Assembly: GCA_022539475.1 (NCBI GenBank) | Contig: VCMS01000184.1 | Span: forward strand, 1-64,000 | Reading direction: 5' to 3' | Length of the DNA: 64,000 nucleotides | Source: Gracilaria domingensis | Lineage: Eukaryota > Rhodophyta > Florideophyceae > Gracilariales > Gracilariaceae | Shown here: positions 62,158 through 64,000 of the stretch, in pieces | Position numbering within the stretch: position 1 is the first letter of the stretch | How the letters are laid out: every line of letters starts with the position of its first letter | Made by a program: the position numbers and the translations under genes | The notes under the pieces: model-generated | Database searches by the model: none | Told to the model about the DNA's origin: nothing | What the model saw: only the letters and a program-made list of their open reading frames with translations

Positions 62158-64000
62158 TGCAAATAGGTCGTCGGTGACGGATGAGGTCGGGGGTTTTCGG
62201 GGGTTTGTACTGTGGTTTAAGCTGAGATTTGTTCTTTGACGAACTCTAAGGGTCCTATCTAGTGACTATAGTATAGGTCGCACCATCTATAAAATAGGTG
62301 TTTTCATTTCTACGCGGTACCTCACTGGCTAGACCACCAAAGATTTTAAGTTCCCTAGACCGTCGTTATGGGACAGATAAAAAATTAACGAAAAGAACAG
62401 AACGCAGTACCCGAACCATGTTTTAATAATCACAGCGAAGGAATAAGAAGAAGGAACAGACACAGAGCTTTTTAAAACATATCGCAGAAAGGGTTAAAAA
62501 ATTTAAGAAGGAAATTGAAATATTGAAGTGATGCAGATAGTATTTCGCAGGACAAAAATAGATATTAATATATATATTGAGGAGGTAGTTCTCATTGAAC
62601 ATAGTTCTTTATTGTTTTGAAGAGCGAAAAAGTTTTCCGGGGAAGGAAATCTACTCTATGAACATCGAATAGGGCCTAAATATGGCCGAATGCTGACCAA
62701 AATGAGGTCGTTTAGCTCGACAGTTTTTGAGCACGCCTATCTTGCCAAGAAATTCAATTTGCATCTAGGAAGATATTGTAAAAATATGGCCAACGTATGG
62801 CGAAAATAGAGCCAACATATGGCCGAAATATGACCATTTACGAAAATATAAAAAGTTCGCCGCCACGACTTACACGTTTTTACAAAAGTTTGATATGAAC
62901 GCCTTCATTTCGGTCACTTTATGGCCAAAGTCTGCACAGATTCGATTTTAATAAGGATTATGACGATGAAAATAATATCTCTAGTACGATTTAACTAATG
63001 AAGACAAGCCGCATAAAGGTTTCCATACATCATTGAATGATATTAACTATAAATGGTTTAAGCGAATTATTGCAATCGAAAGCGATATTAGCAGGAAAAT
63101 ATATTCCCCACGTATGACGTTCCGTCATTGAATATTCATGTACTTCTCTGTATGTAGACAAAGTTTTGTAGATGTTCAAGGCATTCTCAATGGCTGGAAA
63201 GTATTAGAAAATTTTCTTTCAGCAAAATCTCAGTATATTCTGATGCAATGAGAACATGATGACGCACGACGGGAAATGAACAAAAGAAGCTCTCCGACTA
63301 GATACCAAAAACATTTGTGCAGTTCGGAGCACGTTTGATAGCTATCCTGAGGTTGAGGACCACTTTTCTTCTGATGAAAGAGCTGCAGCACAGATTCACC
63401 ACCGCTCAACTCCATGATAACCATACTCTCTGGAACCATTGCTCTCACAGATACGGGTTCGTATGAGAGTCTTAACCTTATAATATCAAAAACTTTGAAT
63501 GCAATTGGCCTTGCATCGTATCGGTTTTCGCGATTACGTGCGGAGTTCTTGTCACACTTTTTCACACGGTGATTGAGAAAGTATTTTTCTCTCAGCTCTC
63601 ATTCTCAATTTTTTGGATGGAAAATGGGCCAAGTTGTTATTTGGTGTAAGGTAGATCTCTGGTTCTTGATGTCGAGTCTCAAAACGCAGGAATATTTTGC
63701 ATGCTGTTCGAAAAGCACTCCCTCCCCACGGAATGGTGACGAAATCAATCGGGTCAATATCGACAACAAGTTTCAGAGAGACTCCCGGCGTTTTTGGAAG
63801 AACAGAACTTCTGTTATAAGAAACTTTTCTTCGTACACAAGAACTGAGAGAGAATCCGTCCGTGAAAACGTTATCAATAGAGTTTTGATATTGCTCAGTA
63901 GCGTCTTCCAAACTCAATCCGTTCGCAGATGGGGCTTGATACTGATAGTTATCCGAGTGCTCTATTCTCTGCAACAAATTAAACGACGCATACAAGAAAG
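62158..64000 (+). repeat. 3889-bp-period direct repeat, unit 2 (runs off the window)
   Basis: Contains repeat R with its complete 5' part (CAAATAGGTCGTCG..., shared with 44084), then the same sequence as unit 1. Minus frames 63565-63230 and 63995-63552 are the same proteins as 59676-59341 and the C-terminal part of 60580-59663. Confidence 0.85.

Overview
The window is repeat-dense eukaryotic nuclear DNA made almost entirely of mobile elements in different states of decay. No operons, ribosome binding sites or prokaryotic genes are visible. Where introns can be inferred they are very short (69-76 nt), with GT..AG ends and a TACTAAC or TGACTAAC branch site. I cannot place the organism. An intron-poor alga such as a florideophyte red alga fits, but that is a low-confidence guess. 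No convincing single-copy host gene is present.

Layout. (1) 1-11.7 kb is a large DNA-transposon complex. It holds a broken leftward gene (1-1027), a spacer with fold-back repeats bounded by an inverted ~95 bp leader (1090-1187 and 2536-2631), then rightward genes: an unrecognised 247-aa ORF, a broken gene joining a DNA N6-adenine/N4-cytosine methyltransferase to a SET domain, and a coiled-coil gene split by one frameshift. Facing these is an intact 1091-aa Plavaka-like (CMC-type) transposase. (2) 12.2-13.0 kb has a duplicated intron-containing module followed by three consecutive hairpins. (3) 13.1-18.8 kb is a decayed Ty3/gypsy element (minus strand, one LTR) inserted into the integrase of a decayed Ty1/copia element (18.8-20.3 kb). 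(4) 20.3-44 kb is mostly AT-rich and gene-poor. It contains scattered retroelement relics, a fold-back element at 29971-30324, a ~345 bp tandem repeat, a duplicated ~0.55 kb segment, a possible tyrosine-recombinase gene, and a clean solo LTR (42175-43147, target duplication CGTTT). (5) 44798-55500 is a recent 10.7 kb Ty3/gypsy element with 2.27 kb LTRs and target duplication ATAAC. (6) 56.3-58.4 kb is a second, inverted, truncated copy of the methyltransferase-SET gene whose open frame proves the fusion. (7) 58.4-64 kb is a direct repeat with a 3889 bp period carrying an unrecognised minus-strand gene.

Most notable systems. First, the transposon complex pairs a transposase with a predicted dual chromatin writer, one polypeptide carrying both a DNA methyltransferase and a SET domain, plus a coiled-coil partner gene. 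Second, each long LTR of the young gypsy element carries its own gene. On the sense strand is a two-finger U1/JAZ-type zinc-finger protein whose only possible ATG is created by splicing out a 69-nt intron. On the antisense strand is a 130-aa ORF, and between the two lie operator-like paired dyads and a TATA-like box.

All functional statements are inferences from sequence motifs read by eye. No database search was possible.
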